Origin: Pratylenchus scribneri
Taxonomy: Eukaryota; Nematoda; Chromadorea; Rhabditida; Pratylenchidae
Direction: 5' to 3'
NCBI GenBank assembly: GCA_030063045.1
Contig: JAQSEB010000223.1
Span: 230,001-294,000 of the forward strand
Length of the DNA stretch: 64,000 nt
In this document: piece after piece, positions 25,201-31,932 of the stretch
Layout: each line of letters begins with the position of its first letter
How positions within the stretch are numbered: position 1 is the first letter of the stretch
The notes under the pieces: generated by a model
What the model was told of the DNA's origin: nothing
The model's database searches: none
What the model saw: the letters and a program-made list of their open reading frames with translations, nothing else
Translations under genes and position numbers: made by a program

Positions 25201-26120
25201 TCATTAGGTGAAGCTAAATGAATCAATTCGGACTGCAGGGATTCTCTCAACGCTTTAGAATCAGCATATTTTTCTTTCAATGCTTTAACCACCAAATCAT
25301 AATTGTCATTAGTGACCGCATATCCTGATACCATAGGTAAAACCTTTTTATCCAAGTGCGACAATAAATAAGTCAATTTATGCACTCGTGGGATCCGCAT
25401 AGAGTCAACCGACGCTTCAAATGCTTGCCAAAAGGCAGAAAAATTAAGCGGGTCCCCATCAAATTTTGGTATCTGGAAAGGTGGTAATTTTATCGGCAAA
25501 TAATCCTCCGTTCCAAAATCATCGCCAAATCCATGTCCAAACCCATGTTTTGGAGTCGACATAAATCTTGGGGGTGCAATTGGACGATTAATTGGACTAA
25601 TATGTGGAGAATTCTGTATTGCCGTTCTCATTGTTTGATTCTGCCGTGGGGCTTCCAAGGCTTCCTCATTATTATTATTATTTTGCTGATTCTCTTCATT
25701 ATTTGCATTTGTCGGATTATTATTATTATTATTTTCCACAAAATCACTAGAACGTGAACTCCCATCATGGGAATGATCGGAATGTTCGGCAAGCTCAATT
25801 TGTATATCTCCAAGAATTTGCCTGCCTTCTTCCATATATTCGACAAAATGCAAATCATCCATTTTAAAATTATCATAAATAGCATTTTCGGCTTCTAATG
25901 CCTCATCTTCCAATGTGTCAATGTATGCCTGCCACTCATTATGAAGAGTGTCCAACCGAGTTAATGTCGTAGTTAAGCGGACTTGCTCTTGACGAATCAT
26001 AGTCAAAGTGTCCTCTTTTTTATCTTTAATATCCAATAATGTTTTAGCAATTTCCATCCGATCCCTCAAATATTTAATTGCTGGTCCAATCGTACTACGG
26101 ATTTTCCCAGATCTAGACAT
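16221..26120 (-). CDS. BEL/Pao gag-pro-pol plus envelope-like glycoprotein and extra C-terminal region, one 3299-codon frame
   Basis: Residue positions are approximate. Gag of BEL type lies at 1-420 (coiled start, Asn-rich patch, then a DUF1759-like core), with Cys knuckles at 428-495. An aspartic-protease-like segment is near 570. RT spans about 780-1050, with YMDN near 972 where YxDD is usual. RNase H is at about 1135-1230. Integrase has a His/Cys zinc-binding part at 1445-1485 and a DDE core at 1510-1635. From about 1864 comes a Cys-rich membrane glycoprotein: hydrophobic segments near 1880, 2005-2050 and 2090-2105, a Cys-dense block near 2228-2250, and an anchor at 2573-2595. This recalls the phlebovirus-Gc-like envelopes known in nematode BEL elements (Tas, Cer7). 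Residues 2620-3298 match nothing I recognise. No stop or frameshift is seen. Described only as an old genomic copy. Confidence 0.9.
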   Translation of the reverse strand: MSRSGKIRSTIGPAIKYLRDRMEIAKTLLDIKDKKEDTLTMIRQEQVRLTTTLTRLDTLHNEWQAYIDTLEDEALEAENAIYDNFKMDDLHFVEYMEEGRQILGDIQIELAEHSDHSHDGSSRSSDFVENNNNNNPTNANNEENQQNNNNNEEALEAPRQNQTMRTAIQNSPHISPINRPIAPPRFMSTPKHGFGHGFGDDFGTEDYLPIKLPPFQIPKFDGDPLNFSAFWQAFEASVDSMRIPRVHKLTYLLSHLDKKVLPMVSGYAVTNDNYDLVVKALKEKYADSKALRESLQSELIHLASPNDEVQSLDNFVQSFERICRQLKNMNCLNTKDGFLLNIIKSKLPKRVIEHVVKAERSYDPKLWDLNTLRKILADYVSLQMEIDRCVKLRQNKGEPNKSDEKKNKEPHDKARTFGTITESKKRQIPPCVFCKENHWSTECPKFTTKEERIKILINDKRCFRCLRSDHISSNCKSGKNCRICNGMHHQCICGKKFNKNSNENKGGKNKGAKVNATIAAPENEDNVEDESESEKAIAQMTAVKHSPQNNLLMSVDMVIFSPHAPEAKVKALGAFDSMSQVPFLRMDLIKKLNLPKIGEKSLDVHVPLSKMAIKVKTPLYLLNIQLNDSNVEELIVYGQNWIHTPIQCCDIKSGKLQMSDRKPDLMICIGEFWRFFRDIKEISPYFYKIYTSVGPILCGRKPNLPNFQGNGTLAALTATVKSVPPPIDEEVIRKFWDLENVGIYDEPKENEDEIAEKLFSASIQQINGRYRVGWPWKDLHPELPSNFDMAFSRLKGLYGKLKDNPELLKKVNDIIMDQLNDSIIEDTTRNPGSLEHFLPFHAVITHKIRLVYAANAHPRGKKSLNECLYRGKDYLPDLAGMLLRFRMPAIAMWADIQAAFLQIELHEEDRNVVKFIWVRDIAQPINQNNLRILRFQRVPFGVISSPFLLMATLRHHLEQIGTNLALNIKDNIYMDNAFMACKNENEAIENYMESKKIFASGKMNLREFISNSQIVNDLIPMEDKLQKDAKILGLPWDIKNDKIILKFPQIKMANEVTRRIVLEELASNFDPLGVKIPCLLNAKLFFQKTWDVNTTWDEPLPLEMRKEWREITSEWEENSFEMPRRILPSNPNSIQLHALVDASKNAYCVAIYLIVESENGVDSNLIFAKNRLKPHKKDISIPRMELLAIVLGLRVQKFVKEQLLINMDDKLFKNEFLWTDNQATLAWINSNEHHPKFVLNRINEIRKYENVDFGFVRSEENPADLGTKGISIDDWKKSELWWKGPKWLLSTPDEWPAEMRLKVEPKDGENELNAFAIPKIEEIDRKIIDINKFSSFGKLVKTIGFCFKFMHQCRRNNQKSYEMEVNLPSLNEMELAENWLIKLNQINIPEIMKKMKNINMEKDKNGIWRLITRIQKSEAEYDLSHPIVLDKHSKFVELLIMDIHQKLLHLGPNCTLNKFLGRFWMPQARRTVRNIVKKCMLCSRINSPPFALPIMPQLPPDRGNSALPFSSIGIDYLGPTFCKEKGKTTKCWLIIISCLITRAIYLVPVLDLSTLTLIHILRRFSARRGSPKRILSDNGSSFRALSKLFEADASEKIKLDKNKLADYLNENKIVWSHIPALSPWQGATYERLIGIVKSVFKRTLGRKIIDWNEMESFSAEVESVINQRPLTWVPDELDSFRALRPVDFLLPKGTLTINLLNKLDEDEINDENFEMNIPNKPEELKKFWQSSKHTLDEFWKIWKTRYLLMLRERTLEQTKHKGPHSQTIRSPKIDEIVLVEDEGKARNLWKLGKVIELFGSEGQIRTAKLLMPNKKSITRPISKLFPLEMNEYGNKNEFPDKSEIKMEEKEIKKDKLDDTKLNKKMELRAIKPWKVPISTLFNIILLILIYGFNNGFCRPISMDNCRNCSLTCLPNGIIAKSPSQYHKVEICCNSYELCLNHKYVSDLVMYLPEYILVNDYECWAHFWPKRGKMKQLNKFCPAQNACSIMQSKWEWILNPECFPTYSKIIYGGILSGLILFIIIINFFFNCFKYLYCLFCIFLFPIRFLLQFCWKMRAENRGKETRNLISKTNEKYRRSTKQQRRNRRLKRLVGLMILLIFGENLLQINGSTETHSLSITNEECMKTKEGEICKLMGKTLLSLIPKGQLINLVLKRQNGDIFGEIELSPKSLGFECVPFISKYLRSYTIITKHYKSCPLDWSCQSDFCEKVRPETMIPELAEINEFPGLSFCKNSCSFLWCGCGLVPGSSCLFYRPYAQPISNFTYELIRCQNWRFRVETNIKFWNNGKIEGEEELTLFQGMTTNWNKFSLSLIGGLQAPSTLFNRYFLTNENSAALTDEIQTDLFCPDKKAADSFKNCTLMRSACSECYPEHDNAKVECICRNSNLENIMEDPEKQLDLNTPFYNFRFKERKIIAETHSTSILIMLSFDGLKTILQKESATCSLNPISLKGCYNCLSGGELTYTCKSDFGNQIAEIKCGELIFTAFCHEKESIQNITLGFSNAEIGMNCTVNCGKNSTFFWLEGHLYLLANNGEEWNRVSENMTKKASKWNIPKFLSGFELPTDWAEIYGFLLNNSPFFILFLLGFLIILAIFIYFNPIFRTYRLLSRNLFILYFLYGFLLSLSADGCQAEATFEPNRGLFIYHYPMYFGESFQSWAFIFVSDEKIGDGPSWQSKNGRAFVSSALGANFSFHPAAFNRLPIKSSFLAKPASFFHFGRFFGILIGQLFAVEYFSYSPLFSEQYYKLANIPIPFFKFLLSKIMPIRVNALKIAAEISGLPLDDVPERLLSSSQLRAKLLEILLERTVWTNHMGDRNRRVTGTRITALGANLLSAFRESYRRVTVAHYFTQKWETLKYPSGPCLSVPGGNGHVAYYPLEVVDVEFPSFFIFFAEMRAKKMVGENDARINIERDSSPNARSTPSIGNGRAFVGRFVGRRIATGEEAARIAANTNLRPTTQRNPSNPRGNCLLCQNDHPPRGFQRENSPPNRVNSRPNIRGPSPSPRRQNIFSRITFILPIILLLGKSVYCVENKVFDMEMNNEIGGMPLPANSTGNATTTTNPIIGGMPSGENQGQPQSTQQMVGGGNFANFADLINNPPPPPPNVDFLNSFPNFSPFQNVSNASGLLAPLPQYGAMAGMAGLPQMSASAFHALGYDPQYPGLKGETLAQLQHRFRQQQLQQPPPIKNDFDLISDEDRRPRKRHRRAETTDESSDERQKPKSFKKGNKGRSHIRRQSVSPTGKRGQSSNFQNFVNALTKATAANRELTTMLRQTNNSSLAILTNGLAESLATLKSKLLRDGQL

Positions 26121-26356
26121 ATTTAAATCAATTTATCCCTCGAATATTTATTTATTCCAAATAAAAATTCCAAAAAAAATCCAAGTCCAAAAGTACGATT
26201 TATTTTTGTCCGTCCGCCGAACAAAAATTTTCTCAAAGGCAAAAAGTTGATTCACCAACGAAATATATTTCCTTGGCCAAAAATGGAATGGATTGAAGAA
26301 AAAATCTTTCCACAAAATTTATTTCACAATCCAAAACTATAGCAAGTTTGGAATTA

Positions 26357-26372
26357 GGTTGTAGCGGCACCA
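26357..26372 (-). promoter_or_regulatory. Primer-binding site of the BEL/Pao element
   Basis: On the minus strand TGGTGCCGCTACAACC starts two bases after the 5' LTR. It begins with the expected TGG, complement of a tRNA CCA end, so the primer tRNA should end in GGTTGTAGCGGCACCA. Which tRNA this is I cannot say. Confidence 0.7.
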
Positions 26373-26374
26373 CT

Positions 26375-26928
26375 TGTTGGATATTGAATATGGACCAAAT
26401 TAATCGAATTTATATGGATAAATTATATAATTGGATTTTCCTCTTTATTAATTATTTCCAATTCAAGTTAGGGGAAAAATCCACGTTTATTTTATATCCA
26501 CGTTTTCTGAAGTTTATCCGCGTTTTGTCCACGTTCAACTCCTTGAAGATATGACGGCCAAGCGCTTGAACCGATGATGGAATCAACAAACGGAGGACTT
26601 AAGAATTTGGGAATTTGATGAGGGAAATTTAGAGGGATGGAAATGGGAAATGAGTGAATAAATGGGATTAATAACCTAAGGGAATAAGCTCAAAAATCCC
26701 CAAAATTAATTAATTTGAATTCGAGAAAAAAAGTATTATTCGCCAATCGCAATGGAAAAAAAGCAAGCAGAAGAATATATTTTTAGGATGTGTCTTTTTT
26801 GGTTAAAATTGTCGGAATGAATTCTTCTTTCCATCCAAAAGCAGGCAAAGGGAAGATGATGATTAATTGTAGTTGAAGAAAAAGATTTAGGCGAATTGGC
26901 GAATTGAAGGTTGTCGGCAGTACCGACA
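26375..26928 (-). repeat. 5' LTR of the BEL/Pao element
   Basis: 554 bp, looks identical to 15626-16179. Transcription of the element would start in it on the minus strand. Confidence 0.92.
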
Positions 26929-27036
26929 ATGTGCATTCGAAGCTTTTGTGTTCAAGGTTTCTGCAGTTCACACTATTTATCGCAGTTAGCTGCGTTCTTC
27001 ATCGACCCACGAGCCGAGTGATCCACCGATAAGACT
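26929..27036 (-). rRNA. 5.8S rRNA 5' part
   Basis: On the minus strand it reads TCGGTGGATCACTCGGCTCG, then ATGAAGAACGCAGC and GAATGCACAT, the conserved 5.8S 5' two thirds. It stops at the LTR. The rest is 11.3 kb away at 15561-15625. Confidence 0.9.
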
Positions 27037-27420
27037 AGAATTTTTCACTTGTCATAAAAAAATATTGGAAAAAATGGGGTGCTGGCGTCCCACACACAAT
27101 AAATGGGCTCATCAAGTCTTAAGCCATGCATAGACACACCGTATACAGGCCCTACCGCATTGCCTCATCACAGCCACGGACGAAGACGACTGCTCAGCAA
27201 CACATAGACACCAGCAGAAGCCGTTTTCTTGACCGCTCCATCGCAAAAGCCATCAATGAATGGAACCACACAGCGCACTTGTGCGGTTAAGCGGAAAGTC
27301 GCCGTATGTGCCGGCACACAACTGTGCACACACAACTCGCACTCTTTAACACTCATCGCAGACATCTGATGAGGAGTGCTCCATAACAAAAACAAGTTTG
27401 ACCATACATTGGTACGAATG
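27037..27420 (-). other. ITS1
   Basis: Spacer of about 384 bases between 18S and 5.8S. It resembles ITS1 of Heteroderidae in phrases such as GCTTAAGACTTGATGAG (minus strand); this comes from memory of such spacers, not from a search. Confidence 0.75.
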
Positions 27421-27573
27421 TAATGATCCAGCAGCAGGTTCACCTACAGCTACCTTGTTACGACTTTTGCCCGGTTCAAGCCACTGCGATTAAATTGGTT
27501 CCCACCAATAAGCAGGCCCGAAAGACTGCAAATCAGCGGTCCCCAAGTTTCTCGAAATGGCTCAGTCCCGGGC

Positions 27574-27608
<35 letters not shown>

Positions 27609-28043
27609 ATCAACGCGAGTTGATGACTCGCACTTACTTGGAATTCCTCGTTCACGGAAAATAATTGCAATTTCCGATCCCAATCACGGCAAATTTTCAA
27701 TGGTTTACCAACTCCTTTCGGAGGAGGACAAGTACGCTGATTTTGCCAGTGTAGCGCGCGTGCAGCCCCGGACATCTAAGGGCATCACAGACCTGTTATT
27801 GCTCAATTTCGTGCGGCTGAACACCGAAAATCCCTCTAAGAAGTCATGCACACAGAGACAATGCGCCGACTATTTAGTAGGCCAGAGTCTCGCTCGTTAT
27901 CGGAATAAACCAGACAAATCGCTCCACGAACTAAGAACGGCCATGCACCACCATCCACCGAATCATGAAAAAGCTATCAATCTGTCAATCCTTACGGTGT
28001 CCGGGCCGGGTGAGTTTTCCCGTGTTGAGTCAAATTAAGCCGC

Positions 28044-28092
<49 letters not shown>

Positions 28093-29225
28093 TTTGCAAC
28101 CATACTTCCCCCGGAACCGGAAGACTTTCGTTTCCGGGAAGCTCCCCACCAGGGCAAGAATTCCGCCGGCGGATCGCTAGTTGGCATCGTTTACGGTCAG
28201 AACTAGGGCGGTATCTGATCGCCTTCGAACCTCTGACTTTCGTTCTTGATTAATGAAGACATTCTTGGCAAATGCTTTCGCTGTAGTTCGTCTTGCTACG
28301 GTCCAAGAATTTCACCTCTCACGTAGCAATACGAATGCCCCCGTTTGTCTCTGTTAACCATTATCTCAGTCTATAAAACCAATAAAATAGAACCGAAATC
28401 CTCTTCTATTATTCCATGCACGAACATTCAAGCGAAACGCCTGTTTAGAGCACTCTGATTTGTTCAAAGTAAACTTGCAGCAACGGACACTGCACCCCGT
28501 AAGAGGCACTGAGCCGAAAAACTGCAGGAAAGCCGACAATAACCAGTACGCATCCGAGGATGGACCAGTCTGTCAGCACAGATCCAACTACGAGCTTTTT
28601 AACCGCAGCAATAATTCTATGCATTTTGCGAGCTGGAATTACCGCGGCTGCTGGCACCAGGCTTGCCCTCGCATAGATACTCGTTAAAGGGTTTAAATTG
28701 TACCCATTCCGATGACCGGTCTCTGTTGAGAACGGTCTCGTTATTTCTCGTCACTACCTCCTCAAATTGTTCTGAGAGTGGGTAATTTGCGCGCCTGCTG
28801 CCATCCTTAGACGTAGTTGCCATTTCTCAGGCCCCTTCTCCGGAGTCGAACCCTGATCCTCCGTTACCCGTCACCACCATGGTAGTCAATGACAGTACCA
28901 TCGAAAGTTGATAAGGCAGATACTTGAAAGACACGTCGCCGGTTCAAGACGATGCGATCAGCTTAGTTATTCTGAGTCAACATTGAGCGGCCGAAGCCGC
29001 ATGGTTTTGTTCTAATAAATGCGCTCTTCCCTTTCGGGTCGGAGCTTTGGTGCATGTATTAGCTCTAGAATTACCACAGTTATCCAAGTAGGATGTCAAG
29101 ATCAAGTAAATTATAGCTGTTGTAATGAGCCGTTCGCGGTTTCACGCTTTAGAGCGTTTATACTTATACATGCATGGCTTAATCTTTGAAATGAACACAT
29201 CAGTTCAGGCAGGATCAACCAGATA
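27421..29225 (-). rRNA. 18S rRNA
   Basis: About 1.8 kb, running on the minus strand from CTGGTTGATCCTGCC (near 29223) to CTGCTGCTGGATCATTA (27421). Universal segments are present in order, including the GTACACACCGCCCGTCGCT decoding region (reverse complement near 27571-27592). I see no insertion or large gap, so this 18S looks intact although the 5.8S and 28S next to it are broken. Confidence 0.95.
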
Positions 29226-29706
29226 ACTGGCTTTGAGCTGCCACAACCAAATACTGGGCTGTGCAGCCTTTCAAATAATTATTCGCAATTACAATTGGCC
29301 ATTTATAGACATAAATTTTCACAGTCAGGTCATAAACTGTGAGCTTATGACGTAGGCTTCATTTTTCCAAATTCCCAAGTGGCTAAGCCCGTAGCTTTTC
29401 TTTCACTTCCACTTTTGTCATTCACATACAGCGCCCAAAGCGCTATTTACACATAATTCACACCACATAAAATATTTGAAAGCACATTCAGTGCTTATTC
29501 TCGAGATTTTGTGTCCTTGGAGCCAATTTGCGTTTAAATGCGTTTTAAGCTTTTCCTAAACCCGCAAGGCAATTTAGCCCCATAGGCGCCATCCAATTCA
29601 TCAGCCATTTTGGCTGGTTTCTCTGCCTAAGCCTATGATGGCTGGCTCTCGTCTCATCCTCAGCCTTACTGGCTGGATATCTCTGCCTCAGCCGTTTCCT
29701 CTGATT

Positions 29707-29761
29707 TCCAGCAGAAAAGAGAGGCACTCACGAAGTGCGCCTCTCTTTCCATTTTGCTGGA
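29707..29761. promoter_or_regulatory. Long hairpin in the rDNA spacer
   Basis: The arms TCCAGCA...AAGAGAGGC and GCCTCTCTT...TGCTGGA form a near-perfect stem over a short loop. It lies about 480 bases upstream of the 18S start and directly before the spacer subrepeats. It could act in transcript processing or polymerase I control; function is inferred only. Confidence 0.5.
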
Positions 29762-29915
29762 CATTTCAAATAGATGCGTTCTCTAAAGCGCATTTATTTC
29801 AAGTAAAAGCCCTCTCGAAGGCGCATTTACTTCAAATAAATCCCTCTCGAAGGCGATTTATTTCAAATAGATGCCCTCCCGAAGGCGCATTTACTTCAAA
29901 TAGATGCTCTCCCTA
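29762..29915. repeat. rDNA spacer subrepeats (~33 bp, about five copies)
   Basis: Imperfect tandem copies with the core CTCTCGAAGGCGCATTTACT followed by TCAAATAGATGC. Position upstream of 18S and repeat form match the spacer enhancer repeats of many rDNA units. Confidence 0.65.
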
Positions 29916-30558
29916 AAACTCGCATCTCTCTCTCTCTCTCTCTATCCTTTATTCCTTTTTTTCTCATCTTTCCTCTCCACAAATAGGGGCGAAATACGGA
30001 AAAATATAGCCCGAAAAGTTTTGCCTATGCTGGCTAATTCATTGCCGACCCAACTTGCCGCCCTTTATAATAACTAATCAAGGACTGAACAAATTTTGAT
30101 GTTTTTTTTATCAAATTAAAGATCAGACTTTGAGCTATCCAGTGAAATAACTTTTAATTAAATTGGTTCAATAATTGTAAAATTGTGCCCATAAAACTAT
30201 TCAAAATTATATTTACCCGAGGTATTTATTTATTTAGTTTGTTGCATATTTTTCTCAAAATTTAATTTTTTCCAAAATCGATTTTAAATGTTTATTAGTG
30301 CATTTTTATAACAATAAAATCAAGAAAAATAATAGGATACAATTGTGAAACTTGGGACCGAAAATGGAAAAAAAACATTGAGTTCCGCCAAATTCTGCGT
30401 TACAAAAATGAGTACACATTGCTTAAAATAATTGTTCGGATGCCATATTGTTTTATGTACGTGTTATGTCATCCGGATAAAGTGTTTTTGCCAATTCCAT
30501 TTGAACAATTTGATTAATCAGTTGCCTTCGATATTGGAGGCCCTCGGAAAGAACTGTG

Positions 30559-30824
30559 CAGTGTTGTCCAAATGTCAAATTTCTCGTCATTCGTCTCGTC
30601 TCTCGTCTTGGCCTTTTTTAACCTCTCGTCATTCATCTCGTCTCACGTCTTGGCCTTTTTTTTTACCCCTCGTCATTCGTCTCGTCTCTCGTCTTGGCCT
30701 TTTTTAACCCCTCGTCATTCATCTCGTCTCTCGTCTTGGCCTTTTTTAACCCCTCGTCATTCGTCTCGTCATTCGTCTTTTTTTTAAAGACGAGACGAAT
30801 GACGAGGACGTTTGGACAACACTG
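30559..30824. mobile_element. hAT-like MITE with internal minisatellite
   Basis: Terminal inverted repeats start CAGTGTTGTCCAAA and match at 17 of 18 bases. The 8-bp target duplication GAACTGTG is perfect (30551-30558, 30825-30832). The interior is about five copies of a ~42-bp unit built on CTCGTCATTCGTCTCGTCTC. There is no ORF. The 8-bp duplication and CAGTG terminus fit the hAT superfamily. Confidence 0.8.
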
Positions 30825-30832
30825 GAACTGTG

Positions 30833-31194
30833 ACCCATAAATTATTCTCGTCATGGCGGCTTTGGACCAGAGGTGGCCAAATTTTCGAACAATGATTGCT
30901 CACAGAAGTTAAGATCTTTTTGAGTATAATTTTTTCAAGCTGTTTGATTCAAAGTTGTTTCACATTTCATTAAGAAATAATAAATTGGGATATTTTATCA
31001 ATTTTAAATTTTAATGTATAAATTTGAAATTTTAAATTATCGAAATAAAGTAACCTTTATTTAAGTGCGAATATTCAAAATTTCTGAGCAATAAATGGCA
31101 AGTTATGGTCGTTTTAAATGTAAATCATACTCCATTATTTCCAGAGAATTAATGAATTAAAATAGTGGGAAAAAATTTTTTTGATCAAAATAAG
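30833..31194. other. AT-rich spacer without features
   Basis: I see no gene or repeat here beyond simple AT richness. Confidence 0.5.
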
Positions 31195-31715
31195 GGGGGT
31201 CAAAGTCAAAATCATTTCTCCCTTTTTTCTTCTTCCAGATGTCAATCAAAATTCATTTCTCTTTTTTCTTCTTACAGTGACCGTAATACCTATCCATATA
31301 AATTCGTTTCTCCCTTCTTTTTTCTCCCACTGTGCTCACTGACTGCCCATTAAATAAGTCTCTCCCATCTTTCTTCTTTGTGTGTCTGTAAAACCTGCCA
31401 ATCATCGTTCTCCCTTTCTTTTTCTAGTGGCCGTAATACCTATCTATATATATTCGTTTCTCCCTTCTTTCTTCTTCCAATGGCCTTAATACGCTGACAA
31501 ACAAAATTCTTTTTTCCTTTGTTCCTTCTTCAAGTGTGCTCACTAGCTGTCCATATAAATTATTTTCTCTCATCTTCTTTCTTCTAGTTTGCCAAACGGC
31601 TGTCAATAAAATCCATTTCTCTTTACTTCCTTCTTCAAGTGTGCATACCGGCTGTCAATAAAATCCATTTCTCTTTATATCCTTCTTCAAGTGTGTATAC
31701 CGGCTGTCAAAGAAA
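31195..31715. repeat. rDNA intergenic spacer subrepeats (~50-60 bp)
   Basis: Roughly nine degenerate tandem units built on ATTTCTC, TTTCTTCTTC and CCGGCTGTCAATAAA. The last two units are nearly perfect. The CCGGCTGTCAAT motif recurs downstream of both 28S fragments (near 2290 and 11000), which supports a common spacer origin. Confidence 0.65.
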
Positions 31716-31932
31716 TTAATAATTCAAAATTAAAAAAAATATTCACAGATCTGGAAACCAAAAATTTTTTGAAATATTTCAAAATAATTTCAAATTCCGT
31801 ATGTACTATGTACCGTATCATTTCTTATGTCCTAGCTCGAATTTCTGCCACGTGCTTTTAATTATATGATTGTGCTCTTTGAAAATTGGATCAACAAAAT
31901 TTTCGCTTTAATTAACTAGCAAAACGATAGCC

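Larger units (their letters stand above)
15626..26928 (-). mobile_element. Complete BEL/Pao LTR retroelement with envelope-like region, inserted in 5.8S
   Basis: An 11,303-bp element on the minus strand. The LTRs at 15626-16179 and 26375-26928 are both 554 bp, start TGTTGG and end CCGACA on the plus strand, and look identical by eye, which indicates a recent insertion. The 5-bp target duplication is ATGTG (15621-15625 and 26929-26933), inside 5.8S. A primer-binding site follows the 5' LTR by two bases. One ORF fills the interior. Only about 41 bases separate the stop codon from the 3' LTR and they show no clear polypurine tract, which is odd for this class. Confidence 0.93.
29226..30558 (-). 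other. 5' external transcribed spacer / intergenic spacer upstream of 18S
   Basis: Non-coding. It contains GGCTGG / TCTCTGCCT repeats at 29600-29700, a strong hairpin (29707-29761), an array of ~33-bp subrepeats (29762-29915) and a TC microsatellite (29920-29943). The RNA polymerase I start should lie here, but I cannot place it. Confidence 0.55.
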
